Notes: generated by a model from the letters alone, not told the origin. A stretch of DNA of 64,000 nucleotides from Faecalicatena orotica (GCF_003149245.1 NZ_QGDL01000009.1:1-64000), one strand, 5' to 3'; positions 8,956 to 17,232 are shown, counted from the stretch's first letter. Numbers and translations are program-made.

Positions 8956-8956
8956 A
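8928..8956 (-). promoter_or_regulatory. Near-perfect sigma-A promoter of the pgl-gnd-zwf-rpiA operon
   Basis: On the minus strand, TTGACA (8956-8951) and TATAAT (8933-8928) are separated by exactly 17 bases, giving a full consensus promoter. The predicted start is near 8920, leaving a leader of about 50 nt. Such a strong promoter would need repression, which fits the two operators on it. Confidence 0.85.
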
Positions 8957-8974
8957 GTGTTATTTAGTAGAAAA

Positions 8975-9154
8975 TTTCAAGGGGTCTGACCACGTTACTG
9001 TTCTCTCCCCAGCCTATCACTACGCTGACAGGCTGGGAGCCGTAACGTAAAACAGCCAATAAGCCTGCCCTCCTCGCCGCAGGCGACTTTAAATGGGCAG
9101 GCGCGTTACTGTTTACAGGCGTGCCTGTGAACAGTAACCTGACCCCTTTGAAAA
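8975..9154. repeat. Palindromic multi-hairpin element bounded by GGGGTC/GACCCC
   Basis: This is most of the 490-bp gap between pgl and the next gene. Outer arms (TTTCAAGGGGTC, then GTTACTGTTC at 8994-9003) are inverted at 9129-9154. Inside are hairpins CCCAGCCT/AGGCTGGG (9008-9037), GCCTGCCC/GGGCAGGC (9063-9102) and ACAGGC/GCCTGT near 9116-9129. There is no ORF. It looks like a non-coding intergenic repeat or structured RNA. The rest of the gap holds only AT-rich sequence. Confidence 0.6.
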
Positions 9155-9364
9155 TGTGCACTTTCGCCTTAATTTCCTTTTTTCGTGAGAGTCTTCTTAA
9201 TCTGTACTTTTATAAAATAGCTTTCCAAAAAATATAAGTTTCAATACCGTTTTATTCATGTATTTTCTTTTCTTGACTTCTTGATCTTACAGGCGTAAGA
9301 TAATATAAATATTACAAATGTAAGAAATTGGGATTGTTTATGAAAAGAAAGGGGCAGACTGAAT

Positions 9365-10612
9365 ATGAAGAAAATGAGATATGTAATATCAGCATTATGC
9401 ATTTCAATACTGCTTATCTCTATTTTAGTATATGCAGGCAGAATATCTGGAAGGACAAAAGGGGACAGGAATGAGAACACTGGCGGCTCTGAGTCTTCTG
9501 AGTCATATGTACAGGAAGAATCGGACGAATACGAACCGGAATTGATTACCATAAGCAGCGAGGAGGAAAAAAGAATAAGAGAACATATACTGGAAGCAGT
9601 GGAGCCATGCTGGAATATTTATGAACAGGCAGATAAAGGGAATGCAGATAATGTAGTTCTGCCGGACCAGATTATGGAAAAACTTGCCCGACGTCTGGCA
9701 GATAATGGATATACAGTATCCTGCGGAGGAAACATTTGTAATATGCAGAATGAAGAATTGCTGGATGTGGTGTTAAAAAACGCTTCAGCCGGAGAAGAAG
9801 CCGAAGCAGAATTTTTCCACATTACAAAAAGTGGCGTTTTTGAATGGAGACGGCTTGAGTTCAAGAAAGGAGAGATGGTTATGACCTGTGCAGGCGCTGA
9901 CTGGTCCCGGGGGGAGGAACCTCAGAAACTCCGGATTTCTTATATGGAAAAACAAAAAGTTTATGACTGGCAGTACACAGAAAAAGGCTGGCTCATCATA
10001 GAAGCATCCAAGTCTAAAAACCACGAGATGGACATGCACAGCATGTTCCGGGTGCTTCCCCTTCCGCAGGAATGCCGGGAATACTGCAGCAGATATATCG
10101 AGCCTGTAAGCTACATGGGGAACAACCTCTTTCTGACTGACTGGGATGAGGCAAGTATAGATAAAGTTGTATTTAATGATGTTTTTGAGTTTTTGTATAC
10201 AATGGAAACCGGAAAAAAGTATGAGGAACAGGAATATCCGGATGGTGTGCCAAAAGAACTGTATGAATCAGTCATAACATCTTACTTCCCCATAACAGCA
10301 TCAAAGCTGGAGCAATTTCCGGGATATTCAGAAGAAAAGCAGACCTACAGCTGGGAAGCAATGGGCTGTGGAACCGTCATCCCTCAGCCCCAGCCGTTTC
10401 CCGAAGTAGTAAAAGTCACGGAACAGGAAGACGGCACCGTAATCCTGACTGTTGATGCCGGATTACTGCAGGCTGGCACAGACCGTGCATTCACACACGA
10501 AGTCAGAATAAAGCCCGATGATGAAGGAAATATGCAGTATATTGGTAACCACGTACTGGAGTCAGAAGAGAATAAAATGCCGGGATATATGCCCCGAATG
10601 AGCTATCAATAA
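9365..10612 (+). CDS. Exported or membrane-anchored protein of unknown function
   Basis: This 415-residue protein starts with a single N-terminal hydrophobic helix (about residues 5-26), followed by a low-complexity Gly/Ser/Glu linker and a soluble domain. I do not recognise the domain. It contains three cysteines in CGGNICN and CWNIYEQ contexts, a WQYTEKGWLIIEAS strand pair, and a QPQPFPEV segment near the C-terminus that reads like an extracellular beta-rich fold. A purine-rich GGGG site lies upstream. The gene stands alone and ends at a strong terminator (10688-10720). The N-terminal helix may be an uncleaved anchor, because no clear cleavage motif or lipobox is visible. Confidence 0.6.
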   Translation: MKKMRYVISALCISILLISILVYAGRISGRTKGDRNENTGGSESSESYVQEESDEYEPELITISSEEEKRIREHILEAVEPCWNIYEQADKGNADNVVLPDQIMEKLARRLADNGYTVSCGGNICNMQNEELLDVVLKNASAGEEAEAEFFHITKSGVFEWRRLEFKKGEMVMTCAGADWSRGEEPQKLRISYMEKQKVYDWQYTEKGWLIIEASKSKNHEMDMHSMFRVLPLPQECREYCSRYIEPVSYMGNNLFLTDWDEASIDKVVFNDVFEFLYTMETGKKYEEQEYPDGVPKELYESVITSYFPITASKLEQFPGYSEEKQTYSWEAMGCGTVIPQPQPFPEVVKVTEQEDGTVILTVDAGLLQAGTDRAFTHEVRIKPDDEGNMQYIGNHVLESEENKMPGYMPRMSYQ

Positions 10613-10687
10613 CGCATTCGGACATTTGTTCAGGAAAAGATTTCCGTTAAGACAAAATCATTAATTTAAGAATATTCTGAAAACGGA

Positions 10688-10720
10688 GCGCAAAGGGGTC
10701 TGACCTCTTTGCGCTTTTTT
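10688..10720 (+). terminator. Rho-independent terminator after the 9365-10612 gene
   Basis: The stem GCGCAAAG / CTTTGCGC carries a GGGTCTGACCT loop and is followed by six T, then a second short GC and T-run. The loop shares the GGGGTCTGACC string with the palindromic element at 8975. Confidence 0.85.
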
Positions 10721-10836
10721 GCGGTTTTTTCTGAAAAAAAGATTGTATCTTTTGCGTTAATTCGCTAAAATGTATGTAGTATCGATCCTTCGCGGCAGTT
10801 GCCAAGTGGGAATAAATATGAGAGAGAGGTTACTTT

Positions 10837-12369
10837 ATGGATGGTTCAATGTTTATCGGAACATGGTGGTCGCTGGTACCGCCGCTGCTGGCCATTATTC
10901 TGGCTTTTGTTACTAAGGAAGTATACAGTTCCCTGTTTATTGGCGTTGCAGTGGGGGCGCTGCTGTATACGGGATTCCAGCCGTGGGATTCTTTTGTGGC
11001 ATTCTTTGAGATCATGAAGAACAGCATGAATCTGAATATTTTGATTTTTGATGTGCTGCTCGGAATGATTATTGTACTGATGTCCAAGTCGGGAGGGTCT
11101 GCCGCATATGGAAACTGGGCGGGCAGCAAGATTAAGACGAAGAAGAGTGCGCTTCTTGCAACGACGGGACTTGGTGTGCTGATTTTTGTGGATGATTATT
11201 TTAACTGCCTGACTGTTGGGTCTGTTATGAGGCCGGTTACTGACAGGTATAAGGTGTCCAGGGCGAAGCTTGCATATATTATTGATGCGACGGCGGCCCC
11301 GGTCTGTATCATCGCACCTATTTCCAGCTGGGCTGCAGCAGTAAATTCCTATGTGCCTGAAGATGCAGGCATTACAGGATTCCAGTTGTTTTTGAGGACA
11401 ATTCCTTATAATCTGTATGCACTGCTTACTCTGGCGATGGTATTGTATATCATCATTACCGGTTTTGATTTCGGACTGATGAAGAAGCATGAAGACAATG
11501 CGGCAAGGGGAGATCTATTTACCACCGGTGCGGAAGAATTCGAGCAGATAAAAGAAGAGACATCTTCTTCCAAAGGCCGGGTGATCGACCTTGTCCTGCC
11601 AGTAGCTGTTTTGATTGTTTCAGCAATTGGTGCCATGATTTATACAGGGTTTCTTGGAGGCGCAACAGATATAGTGACAGCTTTTTCTGGCTGTGATGCC
11701 GAGACAAGCCTGATCTTTGCGACGATGATCACAATCCTGTTTATGCTTGTTTTATACCTTCCGAGAAAGGTCATTACATTCAAAGGCTTTATGAACAGTT
11801 TTGTAGAAGGGTTTAAACTGATGATACCTGCGGTAGCGATTCTGATCTTTGCATGGTCCCTGAAGGGAATGGGCGATGCACTTCAGATTGCCGACTTTGT
11901 AAGAGAAATTGTGGGTGCAAATGCTTCTGCAAGTATTTTAATTCCGGCAATCATGTTTGCAGTTGCTATCTTCCTGGCTTTTTCAACAGGAACATCCTGG
12001 GGAACTTTTGCAATCCTCGTGCCGATCGTAGTAGCAATGTTCTCAGGCGGAGAGAATCTGGAAATGATGGTTATTGCAGTTTCAGCGGTACTGGCCGGAG
12101 CAGTCTGCGGCGATCATGTATCCCCGATATCTGATACGACGGTCATGTCATCGGCCGGAGCACAGAGCAACCATATCAACCATGTATCCACGCAGATGCA
12201 GTATGCAGTCATAGTTGCTATCGTGTGTGTAGTCGGCTATATCATCGCCGGATTCGTGAAAGTATGGTGGATTACACTTGGCCTGAGCATGGCAATTCTC
12301 CTTATCGTGCTTACCTTTATGAGAAAATATACGGGGAATAAAACAGAAACGGTGAAAGCAGATGATTAA
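10837..12369 (+). CDS. nhaC: NhaC-family Na+/H+ antiporter
   Basis: This 510-residue polytopic membrane protein has about 11-12 hydrophobic segments. Family marks include LIFVDDYFNCLTVGSVMRPVTD, with the paired acidic residues expected for ion binding, and FSTGTSWGTFAILVPI with GDHVSPISDTTVMSSAG near the C-terminus. It probably exchanges Na+ (or an organic cation or acid) for protons at the cytoplasmic membrane. NhaC relatives also include malate-lactate and amino-acid antiporters, so the substrate is not certain. The ATG follows a GAGAGAGGT site. The stop overlaps the start of the next gene by eight bases, so the two are coupled. Confidence 0.85.
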   Translation: MDGSMFIGTWWSLVPPLLAIILAFVTKEVYSSLFIGVAVGALLYTGFQPWDSFVAFFEIMKNSMNLNILIFDVLLGMIIVLMSKSGGSAAYGNWAGSKIKTKKSALLATTGLGVLIFVDDYFNCLTVGSVMRPVTDRYKVSRAKLAYIIDATAAPVCIIAPISSWAAAVNSYVPEDAGITGFQLFLRTIPYNLYALLTLAMVLYIIITGFDFGLMKKHEDNAARGDLFTTGAEEFEQIKEETSSSKGRVIDLVLPVAVLIVSAIGAMIYTGFLGGATDIVTAFSGCDAETSLIFATMITILFMLVLYLPRKVITFKGFMNSFVEGFKLMIPAVAILIFAWSLKGMGDALQIADFVREIVGANASASILIPAIMFAVAIFLAFSTGTSWGTFAILVPIVVAMFSGGENLEMMVIAVSAVLAGAVCGDHVSPISDTTVMSSAGAQSNHINHVSTQMQYAVIVAIVCVVGYIIAGFVKVWWITLGLSMAILLIVLTFMRKYTGNKTETVKADD

Positions 12370-12964
12370 GATTGACGTACCTTACATAGACCAGAGTGTA
12401 AAATATCCGACCGGATGCGAGAGTGTATCGGCAGTCATGCTCCTTCAATATTTGGGCGTATCAGTTACAGTCGATGAGTTCATAGAAAAATATCTGGAAC
12501 TGAGTGGATTTGAGGAAAAAAACGGAGAACTTTACGGTCCGAACCCATATGAATGCTTCTGCGGAAGTCCGTACGACGAAGAATCCTTCGGCTGTTATGC
12601 ACCTGTTATATGCAGGGCGCTTCAGAAAGCGGCCGGGGATGACTATGAGATTATTGATGAGACAGGCACGCCGGTAAGGCAGCTTCTGGAAAACTATGTA
12701 GATCAGGGAATGCCTGTCATTTTCTGGGCATGCATCAACATGCGTGAACCAATCACAGGACCATGCTGGAAGCTACATGACTGTGATGAGACTTTCACGT
12801 GGATATCCAACGAGCACTGCATGCTTCTGGTCGGTTATGATGAGGAAGGATATTATTTCAACGATCCATATGAAAATAACGGAGTAATCCGCTATCCGAA
12901 AGACGTAGTGGAAGACCGGCATTCGGCACAGCATTCACAGGCCGTTGGGGTTAGAAGAAAGTAA
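12362..12964 (+). CDS. C39-like papain-fold cysteine peptidase family protein
   Basis: This 200-residue cytoplasmic protein (no signal peptide) matches the Peptidase_C39_2 family. The catalytic cysteine is in YPTGCESVSAVMLL near residue 20, the histidine in NEHCMLLVGYD, and the aspartate/asparagine in YYFNDPY. The family cleaves or binds peptides; many members have unproven activity. It overlaps the NhaC gene by eight bases, so it is co-translated with a membrane antiporter, an unusual pairing without an obvious shared function. A terminator follows directly. Confidence 0.75.
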   Translation: MIKIDVPYIDQSVKYPTGCESVSAVMLLQYLGVSVTVDEFIEKYLELSGFEEKNGELYGPNPYECFCGSPYDEESFGCYAPVICRALQKAAGDDYEIIDETGTPVRQLLENYVDQGMPVIFWACINMREPITGPCWKLHDCDETFTWISNEHCMLLVGYDEEGYYFNDPYENNGVIRYPKDVVEDRHSAQHSQAVGVRRK

Positions 12965-12987
12965 ATATCTGTGTATCTTTATTACTT

Positions 12988-13015
12988 GGACCCGCTAATC
13001 CGGGTCCACTTTTTT
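12988..13015 (+). terminator. Terminator of the nhaC-C39 operon
   Basis: The stem GGACCCG / CGGGTCC (7 bp) is followed by ACTTTTTTG. It is placed 24 bp after the C39 stop and also separates the operon from the convergent methyltransferase gene. Confidence 0.8.
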
Positions 13016-13038
13016 GATCCGAAGAAATTCGGACTTGT

Positions 13039-13830
13039 TTATTTTCTGAATATATCAACTGCATGGCTTGTAATGCCGGTTAAATCTTCGCGTTCGCAAG
13101 TAGCAAAATGGTATTTCAAAAATAGTTCAAAGTTGTCATTATCCATCATATCTAAAACTTCACGCATAAAAAGGGCACACCCGTCAGCCGCTACATAATG
13201 CAGGCGGGTAATGTCAAACGTGGACATTAGATAATCGATGTCCTCTTTCCGGACAAGTTCAAACAAATCCTTCGGTTTGGATCTTGCGGCAAACGTCACA
13301 GGGTCAAGCAGGCCATTTTCAATATATTCTGTAACACTGATATTTCCGCGTTTGAATCCTTCGTCTAGGAGACAGCCATCGGAAATAACATAAGCCGCAA
13401 AAACCACACCTCCCGGTTTAGTTACACGGATTGCTTCACGAAGTGCCTGTTGTTTATCTTCTGTATTATAAAGGTGATACAGAGGACCTAAGAGCAGGGT
13501 AATATCATATTTGTCATCCTGAAAAGCAGATAAATCCATTGCATTTCCCTGGGTGATAGTGATGTGTTCGTCTGGTCGTGTATTTTGACGGAAAATCTCA
13601 ATATTATGTTCTACCAATTCAACGGCCTCAACGGCATATCCCTGTTGTGCCAGTGCGTGGGAATACCGGCCTGTTCCGGCGCCAATTTCAAGTATATGGC
13701 TGTCTGGTTCCAGATACATCTGTATGTAACGCATAGTAGTGAGAAACTCAACTGATCCATGTTTTGATAAAAGTCGTCCGTCCTCATCATAATGAGTATA
13801 AAAATCGATTAAATGCTGGTTTGCTTCCAT
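13039..13830 (-). CDS. Class I SAM-dependent methyltransferase
   Basis: This 263-residue protein has the SAM-binding motif HILEIGAGTGRYSHALAQQG (motif I) around residue 47, the acidic residue of motif II in VEAVELVEHN, and DITLLLGPLYHLYN (motif IV). The substrate cannot be told from sequence. The start at 13830 has an AAAGG site; the ATG 15 bases upstream has none. It lies 31 bp downstream of a TetR-family gene in the same direction, so the regulator probably controls it. TetR-methyltransferase pairs often detoxify or modify a small molecule. Confidence 0.8.
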   Translation of the reverse strand: MEANQHLIDFYTHYDEDGRLLSKHGSVEFLTTMRYIQMYLEPDSHILEIGAGTGRYSHALAQQGYAVEAVELVEHNIEIFRQNTRPDEHITITQGNAMDLSAFQDDKYDITLLLGPLYHLYNTEDKQQALREAIRVTKPGGVVFAAYVISDGCLLDEGFKRGNISVTEYIENGLLDPVTFAARSKPKDLFELVRKEDIDYLMSTFDITRLHYVAADGCALFMREVLDMMDNDNFELFLKYHFATCEREDLTGITSHAVDIFRK

Positions 13831-13861
13831 ATTGCACCTTTCCATAATTCGTTTTTGAATA

Positions 13862-14449
13862 TCAAAATGATAAATCCCAATCAGGTTTTTCTTGTTTTAT
13901 AAAAGCCGACAATGTATTTCCTACCATTTTCTCAGTATTGATTCTGTCCAGTGATATTTTTTTCGTTGCTGTTAAGACGGCTATGCCATGTGTATAAAGA
14001 AATAAATCCAGAAAAATGACTTTAGCCCGTTCAGGTTCTATCCCGGTCATTTCCGAGAAAATCCCGGCTTTATTTTCATTGCCAGCCTCCTTATAAAAAT
14101 CTTTTGGGTCAGTCATGTCCAAATCCATATCGTTTATAAACAGAAGCTTAAATAAATGTGTTTCTTCCCGGGCAAAGGCAATGTATGAGAGGGGCAGGGT
14201 TAAATAAGGGCTGACAACTTCAGAATTTCTATAATGTGTGACGTACTGTTCGTAGTATTCATATGCAAAGACAAGAAATTCTTTTTTTAATTCATCCATG
14301 TTTTCATAACAAGTAAAAATTGGGCGGGTTGAACATTGTAATCTGCCGGCGATACTTCGGGCATTAACAGTTTCAAATCCAGATTCTCTTGTAAGGTCCA
14401 GAACCGTATTCATAATCATTTCTGCCGTTATTTTGGGTTTAGGCGGCAT
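13862..14449 (-). CDS. TetR/AcrR-family transcriptional regulator
   Basis: This 195-residue protein has an N-terminal HTH (residues about 5-50: KITAEMIMNTVLDLTRESGF, then STRPIFTCYENMDELKKEFL) and an alpha-helical ligand-binding C-terminal domain. The HTH has CSTRPIFTCYEN where most members read VSxxTLYxHFxN, a noticeable divergence. The start at 14449 has a GGAGG site eight bases upstream; the longer in-frame start adds a hydrophobic stretch that reads as untranslated leader. It heads a two-gene operon with the methyltransferase. Palindromic sequence upstream (14483-14511) is a likely autoregulatory operator. Confidence 0.8.
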   Translation of the reverse strand: MPPKPKITAEMIMNTVLDLTRESGFETVNARSIAGRLQCSTRPIFTCYENMDELKKEFLVFAYEYYEQYVTHYRNSEVVSPYLTLPLSYIAFAREETHLFKLLFINDMDLDMTDPKDFYKEAGNENKAGIFSEMTGIEPERAKVIFLDLFLYTHGIAVLTATKKISLDRINTEKMVGNTLSAFIKQEKPDWDLSF

Positions 14450-14482
14450 GCAGTCCACCTCCTTTTCAAAATCATAGTAAAA

Positions 14483-14511
14483 CATATGTTGTATAACAAT
14501 TGTTGCATATA
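14483..14511 (-). promoter_or_regulatory. Palindromic region upstream of the TetR gene, likely operator
   Basis: Overlapping dyads ACATATGT (14482-14489), TTGTATAACAA (14489-14499) and AACAATTGTT (14495-14504) lie in the 5' region of the tetR-like gene. A TTGACA (minus strand, 14527-14522) sits just upstream. TetR regulators usually bind dyads of this kind in their own promoter. The matching -10 box is not clear. Confidence 0.45.
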
Positions 14512-14548
14512 AAAAGAACATTGTCAATAGTAATATTAAACGTAAATA

Positions 14549-14590
14549 CAAAAAAGCAGGGCAGAATAGCTTTACGCCATACTGCCCTGC
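14549..14590 (-). terminator. Terminator downstream of asnA
   Basis: A 9-bp stem GCAGGGCAG / CTGCCCTGC with a 17-base loop is followed on the minus strand by six T. It lies 67 bp beyond the asnA stop and isolates asnA from the tetR-methyltransferase operon. Confidence 0.75.
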
Positions 14591-14657
14591 AAATTTTTAA
14601 ATTTTATACCGGCCACGGGTCTGTCAGCATCCTTATTTTGTGTACCAGATGATAGTT

Positions 14658-15668
14658 CTAAAGAAGATGAATTCCATTTTCAAGTGCACAGTTTACAATA
14701 TCCTCGGGCCATATGGAAGACTGGACCTCCCCTATATGTGCCTTTCTTAAATAGTACATACAGATTCGTGACTGTCCGATTCCACCGCCAACTGTATAAG
14801 GCAGTTCCCCATTCAGCAGGGCCTTCTGGAACATCAGCTCCGCGCGGTCCTCGCATCCGGCAGCCTTCAGCTGTCTTCTGAGAGCATCCTCGTCAACCCT
14901 GATTCCCATAGATGTCAGTTCCAGTCCGATATCCAGAACCGGATAATACACGATGATATCCCCGTTTAATTCCCAGTCATCATAGTCAGGTGCACGTCCG
15001 TCATGCTTTTCTCCCGATGTCAGCGTCTTTCCGATCTGAGAAATAAAGACGGCTCCCTTTGCCTTGGCAACCCGGTGCTCCCGCTCCTTAGGAGTCAGAT
15101 TCGGGAACATATCCTCCAGTTCCTGAGAGGTAATGAAGAAAATCTCATCAGGAAGCCACGGCTCGATATAATTATACCGTCTTGATATGTATTCCTCTGT
15201 CTCTTTCAGGGCACTGTAAACCTTGCGGACCGTATACTCCAGAGTCTCCATGTTCCGTTCTTCCTTAGAAATGATCTTCTCCCAGTCCCACTGGTCAACA
15301 TAAAGAGAATGGATATTATCCGTATCCTCATCCCTGCGGATCGCACTCATGTCTGTATAGAGCCCTTCCCCTGAATGGAAATCATAATTCTTTAGTGCAT
15401 AACGTTTCCACTTTGCCAGAGAATGTACAATCTCAGCCGGAGCATCATCCTGCTCACGTATTCCGAAAGACACCGGTCTTTCCGTCCCGTTCAGATTATC
15501 ATTCATACCAGATTCCGGGCGTACAAAAAAGGGCGCCGAAACACGGGTTAAATGCAGTGACTTTGCAAGTGACCGCTCAAAATGGTCCTTGATCTCTTTA
15601 ATCGCGACCTCCGTCTCACGGATTGTAAGAGGAGAGGAGTATCCCTGGGGGATCGTTAAATGTTCCAT
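14658..15668 (-). CDS. asnA: Aspartate--ammonia ligase (asparagine synthetase A)
   Basis: This 336-residue class II aminoacyl-tRNA-synthetase-like enzyme makes asparagine from aspartate, ammonia and ATP. Its length is typical. Family marks are VSAPFFVRPESGMNDNLNG near residue 45, EIVHSLAKWKRYAL, the AIRRDEDTDNIHSLYVDQWDWE block, and the C-terminal GGGIGQSRICMYYLRK motif. The ATG is preceded by an AGGAG site. It is monocistronic. I looked for a T-box leader, common before amino-acid genes in Firmicutes, and saw none in the short upstream region. Confidence 0.94.
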   Translation of the reverse strand: MEHLTIPQGYSSPLTIRETEVAIKEIKDHFERSLAKSLHLTRVSAPFFVRPESGMNDNLNGTERPVSFGIREQDDAPAEIVHSLAKWKRYALKNYDFHSGEGLYTDMSAIRRDEDTDNIHSLYVDQWDWEKIISKEERNMETLEYTVRKVYSALKETEEYISRRYNYIEPWLPDEIFFITSQELEDMFPNLTPKEREHRVAKAKGAVFISQIGKTLTSGEKHDGRAPDYDDWELNGDIIVYYPVLDIGLELTSMGIRVDEDALRRQLKAAGCEDRAELMFQKALLNGELPYTVGGGIGQSRICMYYLRKAHIGEVQSSIWPEDIVNCALENGIHLL

Positions 15669-15808
15669 AATAAAAACTCCTTTATCTTTTCTAATCTAAA
15701 TACAAGTATAGTGTGCTGTAAACTCAGATATTCCTATTCTACATTCTCAAAGTAAAGAAGTCAATGTTAAGGTTGAACAAGGGTGGATTTGTGAGCGGGT
15801 GGGGGGAC

Positions 15809-16101
15809 GCGAAATAAAGGGACGGCCGCAAGCCTTCAGAGTGTACATATGCCGTTTCGATATGCGGACACGGGCCTAAGAAATTCTAGGAAGCCGACAG
15901 CCGGCAAAGCGGGGCAGGGTCTGACACATCACGGGAAATCTGGTGATTTCCCGCGCTGGGTCAGACGATTTTGTGATTCGGTGATCACAAAATCACCCCG
16001 CTTTGCCGGCTGCCACCTTCCAAGAACTTCTAAGGTCCGCTTTAGCACTTCGAAACGGCATATGTACACTCGGGAGGCTTGCAGCCGTCCCTTCATTTCG
16101 C
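15809..16101. repeat. Large imperfect palindrome (two 106-bp arms, 81-bp structured centre)
   Basis: The 670-bp gap between asnA and the FAH gene is dominated by a fold-back structure. Arms 15809-15914 and 15996-16101 are inverted copies matching at 89 of 106 positions by hand count, with no gaps. The centre holds two further hairpins: CGGGAAATC/GATTTCCCG (15932-15953) inside GTCTGAC/GTCAGAC (15919-15966), and GATTTTGTGAT/ATCACAAAATC (15967-15994). The identical inner and middle blocks argue for selection or recent origin. No convincing gene lies within it. It could be a MITE-like fold-back element or a structured RNA. Confidence 0.75.
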
Positions 16102-16243
16102 TGGTCCATCCAGCCGGAAGTAAAATGATTGTCCGTTGGAGACGGCTTCGAAGTTGTGGCGTGTTTAATACGTTTGACGGAACGCAAAACCTGTCTTAGG
16201 GTATGAATGAATAATTGTTACGGCCGCAAGTCTGAATTTGCAC

Positions 16244-16272
16244 TTGAAAAATATAAAAAAGAGGATTATAAT
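16244..16272 (+). promoter_or_regulatory. Sigma-A promoter of the FAH-family gene
   Basis: TTGAAA (16244-16249) and TATAAT (16267-16272) have a 17-base spacer. The start site would fall inside the candidate operator that begins six bases downstream of the -10 box. Confidence 0.7.
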
Positions 16273-16277
16273 ATTTC

Positions 16278-16308
16278 AAGAACATTGTTCTATAATACCG
16301 AACGATAA
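16278..16308 (+). promoter_or_regulatory. Candidate IclR operator, copy 1
   Basis: The site has the form AAGAAC-nn-TGTTC, then ATA-nCGAAC: three GAAC/GTTC half-sites. It matches the site at 18128-18158 at 24 of 31 positions. Both copies lie just downstream of a TATAAT box, a repressor position, and flank the IclR gene at 17302. Confidence 0.65.
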
Positions 16309-16341
16309 AAGAGCGGTAATGACAGAGGAGGTATCACCTAT

Positions 16342-17232
16342 ATGAGACTTATTACATACAGGGCCGCGGGAGCGTCTGAGGACAGGCTGGGGCTTCTTGA
16401 TTCCAAGGGGGAGTGGGTTGCTCCGCAGGAGGTCCTGAACCTGCCGTATTCTGACATGAATGAACTGATTGCATCTATGACAGAAGAGGAGAGGCAGCAG
16501 TTAAGCCAGCGGGCGGAGGACGAAAGTTTATTTATTGTGCCGGCAGATGAGATTGTCCTGCGTGCGCCCATTCCATATCCAAAGCAGGATGTCATCTGTC
16601 TCGGCGTGAATTATCTGGAGCATGCCAGAGAGGCAGCCAGATTTGAGAAGGACTCTTTTGACATTCAGTCCTCTTATCCGGTTTATTTTTCAAAAAGGGT
16701 GAACGAGGCAGCCGGACACCGGCAGGGCATTCCTGCATATGAGGATATTGTTGACAGTCTGGATTACGAGGCAGAGCTGGCAGTCATCATTGGGAAAGAT
16801 GCCAGAAATGTAAGAGAGGAAGATGCACTGGACTATATTTTCGGCTATACAATTCTGAATGACATGAGTGCAAGAAACCTGCAGACCAGACACACACAGT
16901 GGTACTTCGGAAAAAGCCTGGATGGTTTTACCCCTATGGGCCCAGCTATTGTGACAAAGGATGAGATTATGTATCCGCCGAAATTAAAGATCCAGACTTT
17001 GGTTAACGGGGAACTGAGGCAGTCTAGCAGCACGGACCTGCTCATCTTTGATATCGGTTATGTGATTCATGAACTGAGTCAGGGTATGACTCTGAAAGCC
17101 GGGACGATTATTTCCACGGGAACACCAAAGGGAGTCGGGATGGGATTTACACCGCCCAGATTTTTACATAAAGGGGACGTCATTGAGTGTAAGATTGAAA
17201 AACTGGGAACGCTTGTGAATCAGATAGATTAG
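16342..17232 (+). CDS. Fumarylacetoacetate hydrolase (FAH) superfamily protein
   Basis: This 296-residue protein has the FAH catalytic domain in its last 220 residues. The motifs DVICLGVNYLEHAREA, DSLDYEAELAVIIGK (metal-binding glutamates), GYTILNDMSARNLQ, and a C-terminal TIISTGTPKGVGMGF are all present. Members cleave C-C bonds or act as hydratases, isomerases or decarboxylases on 2,4-dioxo or 2-oxo acids. The exact reaction is not readable. The neighbours 4-hydroxy-2-oxovalerate aldolase and acylating acetaldehyde dehydrogenase suggest it supplies a 2-oxo acid to them. AGAGGAGG lies upstream of the start. Confidence 0.85.
   Translation: MRLITYRAAGASEDRLGLLDSKGEWVAPQEVLNLPYSDMNELIASMTEEERQQLSQRAEDESLFIVPADEIVLRAPIPYPKQDVICLGVNYLEHAREAARFEKDSFDIQSSYPVYFSKRVNEAAGHRQGIPAYEDIVDSLDYEAELAVIIGKDARNVREEDALDYIFGYTILNDMSARNLQTRHTQWYFGKSLDGFTPMGPAIVTKDEIMYPPKLKIQTLVNGELRQSSSTDLLIFDIGYVIHELSQGMTLKAGTIISTGTPKGVGMGFTPPRFLHKGDVIECKIEKLGTLVNQID

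Noticed and set aside
15669-15800. T-box leader for asnA
   Set aside because: No specifier-loop or TGGNACCGCG-like T-box sequence and no terminator/antiterminator pair is visible; the leader is too short.
15849-16199. A 116-codon open frame through the large palindrome
   Set aside because: It lies across the fold-back arms, has no ribosome site, and its peptide reads as translated inverted repeat.
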